A stretch of 32,924 nt of DNA, taken from positions 1 through 32,924 of the IMG/VR virus record IMGVR_UViG_3300045965_000212. The stretch is one strand, 5' to 3'. Shown here piece after piece: positions 14,307 through 21,483 of this stretch; position 1 is the stretch's first letter, and every line of letters starts with the position of its first letter. This DNA comes from a virus. Made by a program: the position numbers and the translations under genes. The notes below the pieces were generated by a model. That model was given only the letters and a program-made list of their open reading frames with translations, was not told the origin of the DNA and did not search any database.

Positions 14307-15184
14307 GACACATCCGCTTGATTTGCTGGCTGTTGGAGCGGATTATATAAAACTTGATCCATACCTGGAAGGTGGGGATACCCACCGTAGCGCGGCGCGT
14401 TACTAAACACGTTGATACACGTCGCGTAGGTTTTATCGTCGCCATGCAGCGCGCTGTAGGTGTCGCCCGCTGCGACTGGGTACGGCAGTGGCCGGTGCAA
14501 GGTAAAGGTCGGCGGATGCCAGGTGCGCACATCCATGCGCCGCCCACTGTTGGCCCCACTGGTCATGGTCATGACGCCCTCGCTAAAAAACCCGTCCGCT
14601 TCCCCCTGGCCGGTATCATCGAACGTATAGCGGGCATCTGCTCCCACTGCCGTGACCGTGCCGGTGCGTGTCCATGGCCCCAGATCGACGCCGCAGCGGC
14701 TATCGCCCAGGCGCCACGGACAGCCCGGCATATAGAGGCGCCCGATACTCGTATCGAGTTGCTCCAGCAGCCCGTGCAGTTGCGCGCTAAAGCGTCCGTC
14801 CTGGCGCTGGGTGGCGCCGAGGCGGCCATGACTCAGGATGTTGCACGTGTCGGGGCTGAGTGTCTCCGGTGGAACATCCCACGGCGCTTCAAAGACGGTC
14901 ACCTGCGCCTCGTCCCACAGGCCGGCTTCCATCTCGGCTTCGGTGCTTGCCAGTAAAAAGGCGCTGACGTCCAGGCTCCCTGGCTGCAGATCGGCGGTCT
15001 GCTGCGTCGCGGTGGCGCCCAGCCCGAGTGCGGCGCGGTAGAGGAGGCCGTCAATCGTTACGTCCTGGTCATGGTCAATAAAGCCAAACACCTGCGCGTC
15101 ACTGCGCACCACTTTCCAAAAGGTCGCCAGGCGCGTCACGGCTTGCGCGTAATGGGTGCGTAAGGTCGTGTTCCAGGGTTTCAT
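14303..15184 (-). CDS. DUF2163 / BR0599 tail-tip protein (GTA gp13-like)
   Basis: The protein has 293 residues. The N-terminal DUF2163 part (about 15-170) has FGFIDHDQDVTIDGLLYRA and the IGRLYMPGCPWRLGDSRCGVDL signature. The C-terminal BR0599 domain (about 200-290) ends with the conserved Cys and RYGGYPHLPGMDQ motif. In gene transfer agents the cysteines bind an iron-sulfur cluster in the hub protein. ATGA overlaps at both ends place it in the DUF2460-DUF2163-NlpC-megatron series. Confidence 0.88.
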   Translation of the reverse strand: MKPWNTTLRTHYAQAVTRLATFWKVVRSDAQVFGFIDHDQDVTIDGLLYRAALGLGATATQQTADLQPGSLDVSAFLLASTEAEMEAGLWDEAQVTVFEAPWDVPPETLSPDTCNILSHGRLGATQRQDGRFSAQLHGLLEQLDTSIGRLYMPGCPWRLGDSRCGVDLGPWTRTGTVTAVGADARYTFDDTGQGEADGFFSEGVMTMTSGANSGRRMDVRTWHPPTFTLHRPLPYPVAAGDTYSALHGDDKTYATCINVFSNAPRYGGYPHLPGMDQVLYNPLQQPANQADVS

Positions 15185-15789
15185 GGCTCGTCCTCCAGCC
15201 TCACTTCGACCAGTTCGATGCGCTCCAGGCTATACACGGCCGGGGCGACACGGGTGATGGGCAACACCTCAGTGGCAAAGCGCGTTGGTACCTCAAAGGT
15301 CCCACTGGCCTCGACGACCTCCCCGACGGCTGGCGGCGTCCACAGGGTCATCTGTCCGGTGAAAAAATCTGGGTCATAGTCCTCCCGCACCACCCCGGCA
15401 ACGCGGACCTGGAGCGATCCGGCCATCGGTTTTTTGACGGGGCGTGTCACACTTCTGGCGCCATAGGTGTAGACCTTGACCAGTTGAAACGTCGTCGTCG
15501 TGCCATCGCCCACCCCGATAGCATTGTCGAAGGCATCGTCGGTAAAATCCCGGAACCGAAAACTGTGCAGCGTGCCCTGGGCGACGGCGTGAAAGAAATG
15601 CAGCAGTGCCTCGATCTCCGCCTGCGTGCGATGTTGCGAGCCCACATCCCACCGACACAGCGGTTCATGCCAATTCTGGTTGCGGCTTTCCTCGCCCCCC
15701 GCACACACGACGATATCCGTGTGGTAGACGGGCCCACCGCTGGCCCCGAAAGACAAGACGGTCGGAAAAGACGGTGCCTCGATAAACAT
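15181..15789 (-). CDS. DUF2460 distal tail protein (copy 2, GTA gp12-like)
   Basis: The protein has 202 residues. DUF2460 hallmarks: FGASGGPVY near the start, a WDVG strand, LLHFFHAVAQGTLHSFRFRDFTD, and then the FQLVKVYTYG...TRPVKKP beta section. In gene transfer agents this protein forms the distal tail ring. It is paralogous to the gene immediately upstream (15796-16560). The ribosome site TAAGGA includes the upstream stop codon. It ends in an ATGA overlap with the DUF2163 gene. Confidence 0.85.
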   Translation of the reverse strand: MFIEAPSFPTVLSFGASGGPVYHTDIVVCAGGEESRNQNWHEPLCRWDVGSQHRTQAEIEALLHFFHAVAQGTLHSFRFRDFTDDAFDNAIGVGDGTTTTFQLVKVYTYGARSVTRPVKKPMAGSLQVRVAGVVREDYDPDFFTGQMTLWTPPAVGEVVEASGTFEVPTRFATEVLPITRVAPAVYSLERIELVEVRLEDEP

Positions 15790-15795
15790 GGGTCC

Positions 15796-16560
15796 TTACT
15801 CGCCAAGAAGCTCCAGCAGACTGAGATTGGCCGCACTAAAAACCCCGGGCGCCACGCAGGTGAGATCCAGGCGATCACTCGCAAAACGCACCAACGTCTC
15901 AAATTCCCCAGCCGCCCACACGAGTGCTCCCGATGCTGGTGGCACGTCAAAGATCACTTCGCCGCTCGCCAGATTGACCTCGAAATCCTCCGTAGGCACC
16001 CCGTTGAGTGTCACGGTGAGCGTGCCAGGGATGGGGCGCGTGAGCGGCCGCGTCGCGGTGAGGCTGCCACTCTGGTACACCTTGACCAACTGAAACGTCT
16101 GTGTCGCACCGGTGCCGATACCGATCTGATTGTCGAACTGATAATCGGGGGTGATCACGTCCTTGAAGCAAAAGTTGTCGGCCTGGCCATGCGCGACGGC
16201 CCGCATAAAGGCCACGAGTTCCGCAATCTGTGCTGCCGAACAGTTGACGAAACTCACGTCCCAACGGCCACGAACCTGGGGCCAATGCTTGATGCGTTCC
16301 TCCCAGCCCCCAGGCGACGTAAAGAGACTGACCCCAAAATCTGGCCCGCCACTGGCCCCGAAGGCGATCCAGCCGGGCAAGGGCTCGCAGGGCAGTGGCG
16401 TGCGGTCCTGGGCTCTCAGCACCTCCAGCACCTGGTGCGTCAGGCGTGCCGTTGGGACAATCGTGGTACTGAGCACCTCCAGCACCTGGTGCGTCAGGCG
16501 TGCCGTCGGAGACGTGGTCGTGACGACTTCAAGAACCTGCTGCGTCAGGCGCGACGACAT
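15796..16560 (-). CDS. DUF2460 distal tail protein (copy 1) with N-terminal triple LEVL repeat
   Basis: The protein has 254 residues from the ATG at 16558-16560, which overlaps the upstream stop as TAATG. Residues 1-50 are three 18-residue repeats (RLTQQVLEVV, then RLTHQVLEVL twice). From about residue 60 it is a DUF2460 domain (FGASGGPDFG, WDVSF, LVAFMRAVAHGQADNFCFKDV, FQLVKVYQSG), clearly paralogous to the next gene. The repeat part matches the free-standing microprotein at 10307-10477, so repeat and DUF2460 are separable modules, here fused. Confidence 0.8.
   Translation of the reverse strand: MSSRLTQQVLEVVTTTSPTARLTHQVLEVLSTTIVPTARLTHQVLEVLRAQDRTPLPCEPLPGWIAFGASGGPDFGVSLFTSPGGWEERIKHWPQVRGRWDVSFVNCSAAQIAELVAFMRAVAHGQADNFCFKDVITPDYQFDNQIGIGTGATQTFQLVKVYQSGSLTATRPLTRPIPGTLTVTLNGVPTEDFEVNLASGEVIFDVPPASGALVWAAGEFETLVRFASDRLDLTCVAPGVFSAANLSLLELLGE
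16418..16506 (-). repeat. 35-bp perfect direct repeat encoding the LEVL repeats
   Basis: Positions 16418-16452 and 16472-16506 are identical over 35 bp with a 54-nt period. A third, diverged copy lies at about 16527-16556. The DNA identity implies recent duplication or gene conversion of the 18-residue unit. Confidence 0.8.
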
Positions 16561-17576
16561 TAGGCGTGCTCCACCCCCGCCTCCAGGGCATTCACCGTCG
16601 CCGACGTCCAAGGAACCAGCCCATCAGGATTCGTTTCCCAGATGTCGCTATACCACGCATACGTATTGGGCAACGTGATGAGCGTCGATCCCACCTGGGT
16701 GGTCAGGCCACTTTTGAGCAGCGTGCGTAGCTGCTGCAATCCCGCATCATCTTTCCGCATCCTGACGCCATGCTGTACCGCATAAATAATCGGATTGGGC
16801 ATCGACGGCAACGCGGTAAAATGATGCGATTCGCGTGCGCCTGCCACCAGAGTGCTCACATAATCCACGTCATCAGTCGAGGGCGTGTCATCCACCAGAC
16901 TAAAGTGAGCGGCGGCGATCGACGGCGTCCAGTCGCTATAGGTCCCGTCGGCATTCGGGATGAGCATATCGACGCGACAATCGCCCAGCAGCGTGTTGTT
17001 CGTTGGGCCGGTCGCATCACAGATATAGCAATCATCTATCCACCCAAGGGCCATAATGCCGGCCGTCAAATAAATTTCATTGGCAGCATTATTGCTTGTC
17101 GTGCGCGTATTCACATTGCTGAGAGCTATCCGTGTGGTGCCGTCAATCGCCAGAGTGGCGCTGCCAGTCGTGGGATGAATGGTGGCCATCAGTTCGATAT
17201 AGTAGTAGACGGTTGCCACCATGCGAAAGGCCCCCGCCGTGCCCAACTCGACCCCATTGCGCGTCACAATGGGGCACCCATCATTGCGGATGCGGACTTC
17301 CACCTGATTGGTGCCATTATCACGCAAGGCCAGGACGGGCTGTGGCGCGGCAGAGCTGTTGGGCAAATAACTGAAACGTAAGGCAAAACCCACGATCCAT
17401 GTCGGTTGCGCCTCCAGCACTTTGCTGACATAGGCATTAATGGCACCCAAACCCAGCGCCTGTGTGCCACGACGTCCGTCGCCGGCCCGGATATCGCAAT
17501 AGTTCGTATCCGTCCATTTCTCGTACAGATTGCCCGTGGCGTAATGATCAAAGGAGTCGATGAATCTAAGGCTCAT
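16560..17576 (-). CDS. Phage structural protein, GFDHYAT-type (copy 1)
   Basis: The protein has 338 residues and is a paralogue of the 10477-11478 product (shared MSLRF-DxFDHYAT opening, CYICDATG, LLGDCRVDMLIPNADG, GVRMRKDDAG near the end). Mostly beta-strand, probably a jelly-roll (lectin-like) domain. It is TAATG-coupled to both the tape measure upstream and the repeat/DUF2460 gene downstream, placing it in the tail-tip assembly set. Its exact role is unknown. Confidence 0.7.
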   Translation of the reverse strand: MSLRFIDSFDHYATGNLYEKWTDTNYCDIRAGDGRRGTQALGLGAINAYVSKVLEAQPTWIVGFALRFSYLPNSSAAPQPVLALRDNGTNQVEVRIRNDGCPIVTRNGVELGTAGAFRMVATVYYYIELMATIHPTTGSATLAIDGTTRIALSNVNTRTTSNNAANEIYLTAGIMALGWIDDCYICDATGPTNNTLLGDCRVDMLIPNADGTYSDWTPSIAAAHFSLVDDTPSTDDVDYVSTLVAGARESHHFTALPSMPNPIIYAVQHGVRMRKDDAGLQQLRTLLKSGLTTQVGSTLITLPNTYAWYSDIWETNPDGLVPWTSATVNALEAGVEHA

Positions 17577-20038
17577 TACATATTCCTCTGCGCCTGCTGC
17601 ATGGCCTGCATCATGGCGCGTGACACCGCCCCGCGCGAGGCCACGAAACTCTGCGCGTTCTGCACGCCACTCACATGCACGTTGACCACGGTCGTCCCTC
17701 CCATGGCCTGGCCATTGGGCACCACCGTGCCACTTTGTCTCGGCACGAACAGTTCCGGCCCTCTTTCTCCAACCCAGTACGGCTGGCCGCCAACAACCGG
17801 GCCGCCGTGCTGCATACCCGGCGCATCGCCCCCCACAAAGGCCAGGGCGCTCACGGCCGTCCCTGCCCCACCGCCTCCCCCAGCGCCGGCCGCGGCACTG
17901 CCGAGCTTGAGGACGGCTTTGAGTGCCACATCGAGCCAGCCGCCCTCCTGGGTGGCCATCTTGCCAATCGTCTGCAAGGAGAGGCGGTAGAAGTCCTCGG
18001 CAATACTACTCACCATGTCCTTAAAGGACGCCTTGCCGTGAAACACAAAGTCGGTGAGGGCGTCGCCCATCTTGTCAAAGGTGCGGTCGGTGAACTCGCG
18101 CAGGGTCTCCAGGTCCTCCTGCATGCTCTCGAAGGCCAGGGTGCGTTCCATCTGCGCCCGCCCACGCGCCAACGTTTCTGGATCGCTCGTCACTTTCTTG
18201 AGATCCTCGAAGCTCTTGGCCAGTTGCTCTCGGCGCGTCAGTTGGATATCGGGCTCAAAGTCCTGCATGATCTCCTTGATCGCTTCAAACTCAGCCGCAC
18301 TGGCTTTGGCCTGGGAGCGCAACGCTGGCAGTTGCGCTTCCACTCGCTGCACGTCTGCAATAGCCGCAGCCAGCTCCCTGGCTTTTTCTGCGTATTGCGA
18401 AGTAGCAAGTGAAGCCGCGAGCATGCTGGCGCGATCAGCATCCCGTTCGGCGCGCACCTCGGTATAGCGTGAGGCCAGTTGCCGGAGGGCCTCCATCGAG
18501 GTAGCATGCACCCGCGCCACTTCCTCGGCTTGCTGCCGATCAAGGCGCGCCTCTTCTTCCTGGGCTTGCTGCCTCTTGCGCTCGGCTTCTTCGCGTGCCT
18601 GGTCGGCTTTGCGCTGGGCCGCGGCCAGATCCTGGATGGCTTGTTTCTTCGCCTCGATTGCCGTGACATCTGCGCTGTACTGGCGGCGCAATTCCGCCTG
18701 CTGCGCCACGAGTTCTGCGGGCACGGGGCCAGCGCGTTCGGGACGGCCGGTGATCGTGGCCGTGATGGCTTCGAGACTCTTGGCCGTGAGATCCTTGCGG
18801 CGTTCCAGAAACTGAATTTGCTGCTGGAGGGTGCCGTTTTCCTTGCCATAGATTTCAGGGGTGAGCGCAGAGGATTTATTGAGGGCATCCCTGGCTTTTT
18901 TCTGATCCTCAAGCGTGGTCGTCAGGGCCTTATTGTTGGAGGCTTGATCCCGGAGAATCGCCTGGTTGGCAATCTGCTGTTCGTTAATTTCCTTCTGGCG
19001 CGCCGCGGCCCGCTCCTGTTCCACGGCCCGTTTGCGAATGTCTTCAATATCGCGTTGTAGAATGCTTTCGGGATGGCGCCCCATGGCCGTTTCGGTCATG
19101 GCCGCCTTTTCTGCCTCCGTCGTCCACTTTGACAGAGGCCCTAACATTTGCTCTACCTGGGCACGTGCATTCTCGGCGGCAGTCCGCGAGGCGGTAAACA
19201 GCCCGGCAATCTTGCCAGCAGCAGCATCGAGGAATTGCAAAAGACCAGATTGTGCCATGCGGTCTTTGAGGAGCAGGATCTCATTGCCTAGCTGGGCAAT
19301 CCCTTTCCCGGCCCGCTCGGCAGCGAGTGGGGCTTCGACCTTGAGCTGTTGCGTAAAGCGCTGCGTGAACTCGACCGCATCGAGCCCTTTGGCGATCATC
19401 TCTTCGAGGGCTTTGGTATTGGTGCCATAGGCTCTGGCAGCGATCTGCATAGCCCCAGGCAACGCTTCACCCAATTGCCCGCGTAACTCCTCCATGCTGA
19501 CCTTGCCCTTACTCACAATCTGTTGAAAGGCAAGGAGAGCACGTCCTGTTTGATCGGTGGAGAGACCAAAGGTCGTTGAGGCTTGTGTCAATGCCGTGAA
19601 GAGATCGCGTGTTGCCTGACCTTCAAGTGCCGTGCCACGTGTCGCCGCAGTGAGACTGCGGTACTGATCGGCCAGCTTGCTCAGCTCCAAACCAAGCGTA
19701 TTGGCGGTCTTCACGACAAAGGCAAATTGCTGACCACCCGCTTGCGCGCCGCCAGCAATGGCGTTAAACGAGGTGCGCAGGTTCTGCATCTCGATCCCAG
19801 TGCGCACGACGTCCTGCATGGCACTGGTAAGCGATTGCACCGTGAGGACACCCGCCGCCAGGCCCAGGAGCGAACTGGACAGACCACCGACGCTCGTCCT
19901 GGTATTGCCGATGGCGGTAGCGGTAGCATTGGCACGAGTAGTGACACCGGAGAGGGTCGTGCCGAGCTGGGAGAAGGTCGAGGTGAGACCCTTCACTTCC
20001 TGCTCGGTGAGGCGCAAGGTGGCCGTAGTCTTGCGCAT
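17576..20038 (-). CDS. Tail tape measure protein
   Basis: The protein has 820 residues from the first ATG. Residues about 45-260 contain the tape-measure N-domain (QQIVSKGKVSMEELRGQLGEALPGAM). Hydrophobic segments and a long coiled coil (about 440-545, KRQQAQEEEARLDRQQAEE) follow. The C-terminus has the lambda-type FHGKASFKDMVSSIAEDFYRL and GGPVVGGQPYWVGERGPELFVP motifs. It fixes tail length and is ejected with DNA. The open frame continues 26 codons upstream to a TAG at 20117-20119 and encodes family-typical GSLVVTVSAKTDAFEQG, but contains no ATG, GTG or TTG; the real start may be an ATC at 20099-20101, after AAAGGG. Confidence 0.9.
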   Translation of the reverse strand: MRKTTATLRLTEQEVKGLTSTFSQLGTTLSGVTTRANATATAIGNTRTSVGGLSSSLLGLAAGVLTVQSLTSAMQDVVRTGIEMQNLRTSFNAIAGGAQAGGQQFAFVVKTANTLGLELSKLADQYRSLTAATRGTALEGQATRDLFTALTQASTTFGLSTDQTGRALLAFQQIVSKGKVSMEELRGQLGEALPGAMQIAARAYGTNTKALEEMIAKGLDAVEFTQRFTQQLKVEAPLAAERAGKGIAQLGNEILLLKDRMAQSGLLQFLDAAAGKIAGLFTASRTAAENARAQVEQMLGPLSKWTTEAEKAAMTETAMGRHPESILQRDIEDIRKRAVEQERAAARQKEINEQQIANQAILRDQASNNKALTTTLEDQKKARDALNKSSALTPEIYGKENGTLQQQIQFLERRKDLTAKSLEAITATITGRPERAGPVPAELVAQQAELRRQYSADVTAIEAKKQAIQDLAAAQRKADQAREEAERKRQQAQEEEARLDRQQAEEVARVHATSMEALRQLASRYTEVRAERDADRASMLAASLATSQYAEKARELAAAIADVQRVEAQLPALRSQAKASAAEFEAIKEIMQDFEPDIQLTRREQLAKSFEDLKKVTSDPETLARGRAQMERTLAFESMQEDLETLREFTDRTFDKMGDALTDFVFHGKASFKDMVSSIAEDFYRLSLQTIGKMATQEGGWLDVALKAVLKLGSAAAGAGGGGGAGTAVSALAFVGGDAPGMQHGGPVVGGQPYWVGERGPELFVPRQSGTVVPNGQAMGGTTVVNVHVSGVQNAQSFVASRGAVSRAMMQAMQQAQRNM

Positions 20039-20138
20039 ACCCTGCTCGAAGGCATCGGTTTTAGCAGAAACAGTTACTACTAAACTTCCTGCGATAGCGA
20101 TGGCTTTACCCTTTCGCTAAAGTTCTTTCTGCTGTCGG

Positions 20139-20166
20139 TCGATACGAGGTATAGTTATGTTATGAT
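20139..20166 (+). promoter_or_regulatory. Promoter-like sequence for the plus-strand cassette (extended -10)
   Basis: The -10 hexamer TATGAT (20161-20166) is preceded by TGT (20158-20160), an extended -10 arrangement. A weak -35, TCGATA (20139-20144, 4 of 6 matches), lies 16 nt upstream. The predicted transcription start, about 20172-20174, coincides with the first base pair of the leader's outer stem. The surrounding sequence is AT-richer than the neighbouring phage genes. This is sigma-70-type by pattern only. Confidence 0.55.
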
Positions 20167-20172
20167 ACTGAC

Positions 20173-20249
20173 GTGGTAAGGTGTGGGTCGCTCCCACAGA
20201 CATGCCTTAACCATGTCAGCCTTACCACATACACCTGTTAAGGAGGTGT
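20173..20249 (+). promoter_or_regulatory. Structured leader: three-way junction plus Shine-Dalgarno hairpin with complementary loops
   Basis: Outer stem GTGGTAAGG (20173-20181) pairs with CCTTACCAC (20220-20228). Inside are hairpin 1, TGTGGG/CCCACA (20182-20187/20193-20198), and hairpin 2, GACATG/CATGTC (20199-20204/20212-20217). Then ACACCT/AGGTGT (20231-20236/20244-20249) forms a hairpin over the AAGGAGG ribosome site. The 7-nt loop of hairpin 2 (CCTTAAC, 20205-20211) is the exact complement of the 7-nt loop of the ribosome-site hairpin (GTTAAGG, 20237-20243), allowing a kissing-loop. AGGTGT also occurs at 20179-20184, so ACACCT has an alternative partner. These repeats could instead be DNA operators for a repressor. 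Confidence 0.65.
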
Positions 20250-20252
20250 CCT

Positions 20253-20609
20253 ATGTCCCGCATCATGTACGGTTTCGTTGGTGTTGTCCTCCTTGTGGCC
20301 ATGTTTCTCATCAAAGACATGGTCAATCCTACTTACCCTGCGCATGCCAAAAACGTTGCCCACACGTTTTGTCGAGATTTCGGCAACATTGCTGCCACTG
20401 TCGTCCGAGCAAGAGATCGTGGAACCATCCCATCATTGCTTCTCCAAGAGATACGAAATAGTGCCGTGACCTATCCCATACCGATGCCAGGCGTTGATGC
20501 CATGAACACAGAGATCGTTCTCTATGTATATGGCAATCCGCATGTGACAGAAACATCAGCCAGGCAGCGTATAGAAACACTGTGTCATCAAGTCATCCAC
20601 GAAATGTAA
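20253..20609 (+). CDS. Membrane-anchored protein of unknown function, first gene of the immunity cassette
   Basis: The protein has 118 residues. The N-terminal span (about 5-21, MYGFVGVVLLVAMFLIK) is a signal anchor; the rest, about 95 residues, is probably periplasmic and contains two cysteines (FCRDF, TLCHQ). A very strong AAGGAGGTG ribosome site lies in the structured leader. It is oriented against the surrounding tail operon and starts the run of membrane-protein genes that includes superinfection immunity. No family recognised; a role in exclusion or membrane is inference from context. Confidence 0.65.
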   Translation: MSRIMYGFVGVVLLVAMFLIKDMVNPTYPAHAKNVAHTFCRDFGNIAATVVRARDRGTIPSLLLQEIRNSAVTYPIPMPGVDAMNTEIVLYVYGNPHVTETSARQRIETLCHQVIHEM

Positions 20610-20621
20610 AGGAGCCATCCC

Positions 20622-20819
20622 ATGTCTGATGTCACAGGTCCACTTTTACTGCTATTTCTGATCTTCATGTACTTCTTGCCTGCTGCCAATGCTTACTGGC
20701 GCGGCCATCACAATGCCGAGCCCATCTTGATTATCAATCTCCTGCTCGGCTGGACGTTCGTAGGCTGGGTCGTTGCCCTGGCGTGGTCTGCCACACAAAT
20801 CATCGACAATCGCGTGTAG
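20622..20819 (+). CDS. imm: Superinfection immunity protein (T4 Imm-like family)
   Basis: The protein has 65 residues with two membrane spans. It fits the Imm_superinfect pattern: LLFLIFMYFLPAANAYWRGHHN, then IINLLLGWTFVGWVVALAWS. The family member T4 Imm blocks DNA injection by superinfecting phages at the inner membrane; homologues are widespread in bacteria and prophages. An AAAGGAG ribosome site precedes the ATG and the gap to the upstream gene is 12 nt. Function is inferred from the family; specificity towards a particular phage is unknown. Confidence 0.8.
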   Translation: MSDVTGPLLLLFLIFMYFLPAANAYWRGHHNAEPILIINLLLGWTFVGWVVALAWSATQIIDNRV

Positions 20820-20828
20820 GAGAGCACC

Positions 20829-20969
20829 ATGGATCACCAGCATATCCATCATTGCCACTGCCAGCATACGCATCGGCATACCTCTATGTGGACCATTTCC
20901 CCCTGGGTCATCTGGTTCACCATCGGGAGTATGGTGCTTGGGTATGGCCTTCTCATCGCTTTTCTGTAA
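20829..20969 (+). CDS. Membrane microprotein with histidine/cysteine-rich N-terminus
   Basis: The protein has 46 residues. The first 18 hold eight histidines and two cysteines (HQHIHHCHCQHTHRH), followed by one membrane span (about 24-45, WVIWFTIGSMVLGYGLLIAF). A weak AGGAGAGC ribosome site lies 5 nt before the ATG. It sits between the immunity gene and a coiled-coil membrane gene in the same orientation. The His/Cys cluster suggests metal binding, which is inference. Too short to assign to a family. Confidence 0.55.
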   Translation: MDHQHIHHCHCQHTHRHTSMWTISPWVIWFTIGSMVLGYGLLIAFL

Positions 20970-20980
20970 CGAGGGATGCC

Positions 20981-21229
20981 ATGCCAATCACCTTTGACAC
21001 ACACAAATTGATTACCCGCCTGACGCAGGGGCAGATGTCCCTGGAACAGGCCGAAGCCGTGTCCGATGCACTGCAAGAAGCGGTCGAGGGCAGCATTGGC
21101 CAGCTCGCCACAAAAAGCGATATCGCCGATTTGAGAACCGAACTGAAACACGTCAAATGGATGATCGGCGTCAATATGACCCTTGTGGTGCTGATCCTCG
21201 GCAAACTCTTACTCTTCATGAAACCATAA
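20981..21229 (+). CDS. Coiled-coil, C-terminally membrane-anchored protein (DUF1640-like)
   Basis: The protein has 82 residues. Residues about 1-58 are helical (FDTHKLITRLTQGQMSLEQAEAVSDAL, then ATKSDIADLRTELKHVKWM), a pattern shared with short DUF1640 / coiled-coil CCDC90-like bacterial proteins. A C-terminal membrane span follows (about 62-80, GVNMTLVVLILGKLLLF). Ribosome site CGAGGGATG. It has the same plan as the next gene, so the two are probably distant paralogues. Confidence 0.65.
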   Translation: MPITFDTHKLITRLTQGQMSLEQAEAVSDALQEAVEGSIGQLATKSDIADLRTELKHVKWMIGVNMTLVVLILGKLLLFMKP

Positions 21230-21249
21230 CCATTAGGAGAGACTGTCCC

Positions 21250-21483
21250 ATGTCGTCGATTAATTTCGAACTCTACCAGGCTCTGCAATCCGCCGGAACC
21301 CCTGAACCAGAAGCCCGCCAGGCCGCCATGGAAGTCGCCACTATGGGTGGTATCCTCGCGGTCCTTGCCGAACGGGTCAACGGGATCGACAGTAAGCTTA
21401 ATGTCGTCATCGGCGTCATGCTTGTGGGCTTTGGCGGCATCCTCGCCGCCCTGTGGCAAATCTTCCTGCGCTTGCCGCGTTAA
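21250..21483 (+). CDS. Coiled-coil, C-terminally membrane-anchored protein
   Basis: The protein has 77 residues: a helical N-terminus (NFELYQALQSAGTPEPEARQAA), an AERVNGIDSKLN segment, then a membrane span (VVIGVMLVGFGGILAALWQIF). A TTAGGAGAGA ribosome site is 8 nt upstream of the ATG. It is the last gene of the cassette; its stop TAA lies in a GCGTTAACGC palindrome (21477-21486) shared with the stop of the convergent tail chaperone gene. Confidence 0.65.
   Translation: MSSINFELYQALQSAGTPEPEARQAAMEVATMGGILAVLAERVNGIDSKLNVVIGVMLVGFGGILAALWQIFLRLPR

Noticed and set aside
20173-20228. tRNA because of the cloverleaf-like pairing
   Set aside because: Only two internal hairpins are present, there is no T-loop GTTC consensus, anticodon-stem geometry or CCA end.
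20231-20249. Intrinsic terminator at the ribosome-site hairpin
   Set aside because: No T-tract follows; the stem overlaps a strong Shine-Dalgarno at the right distance from the ATG at 20253.
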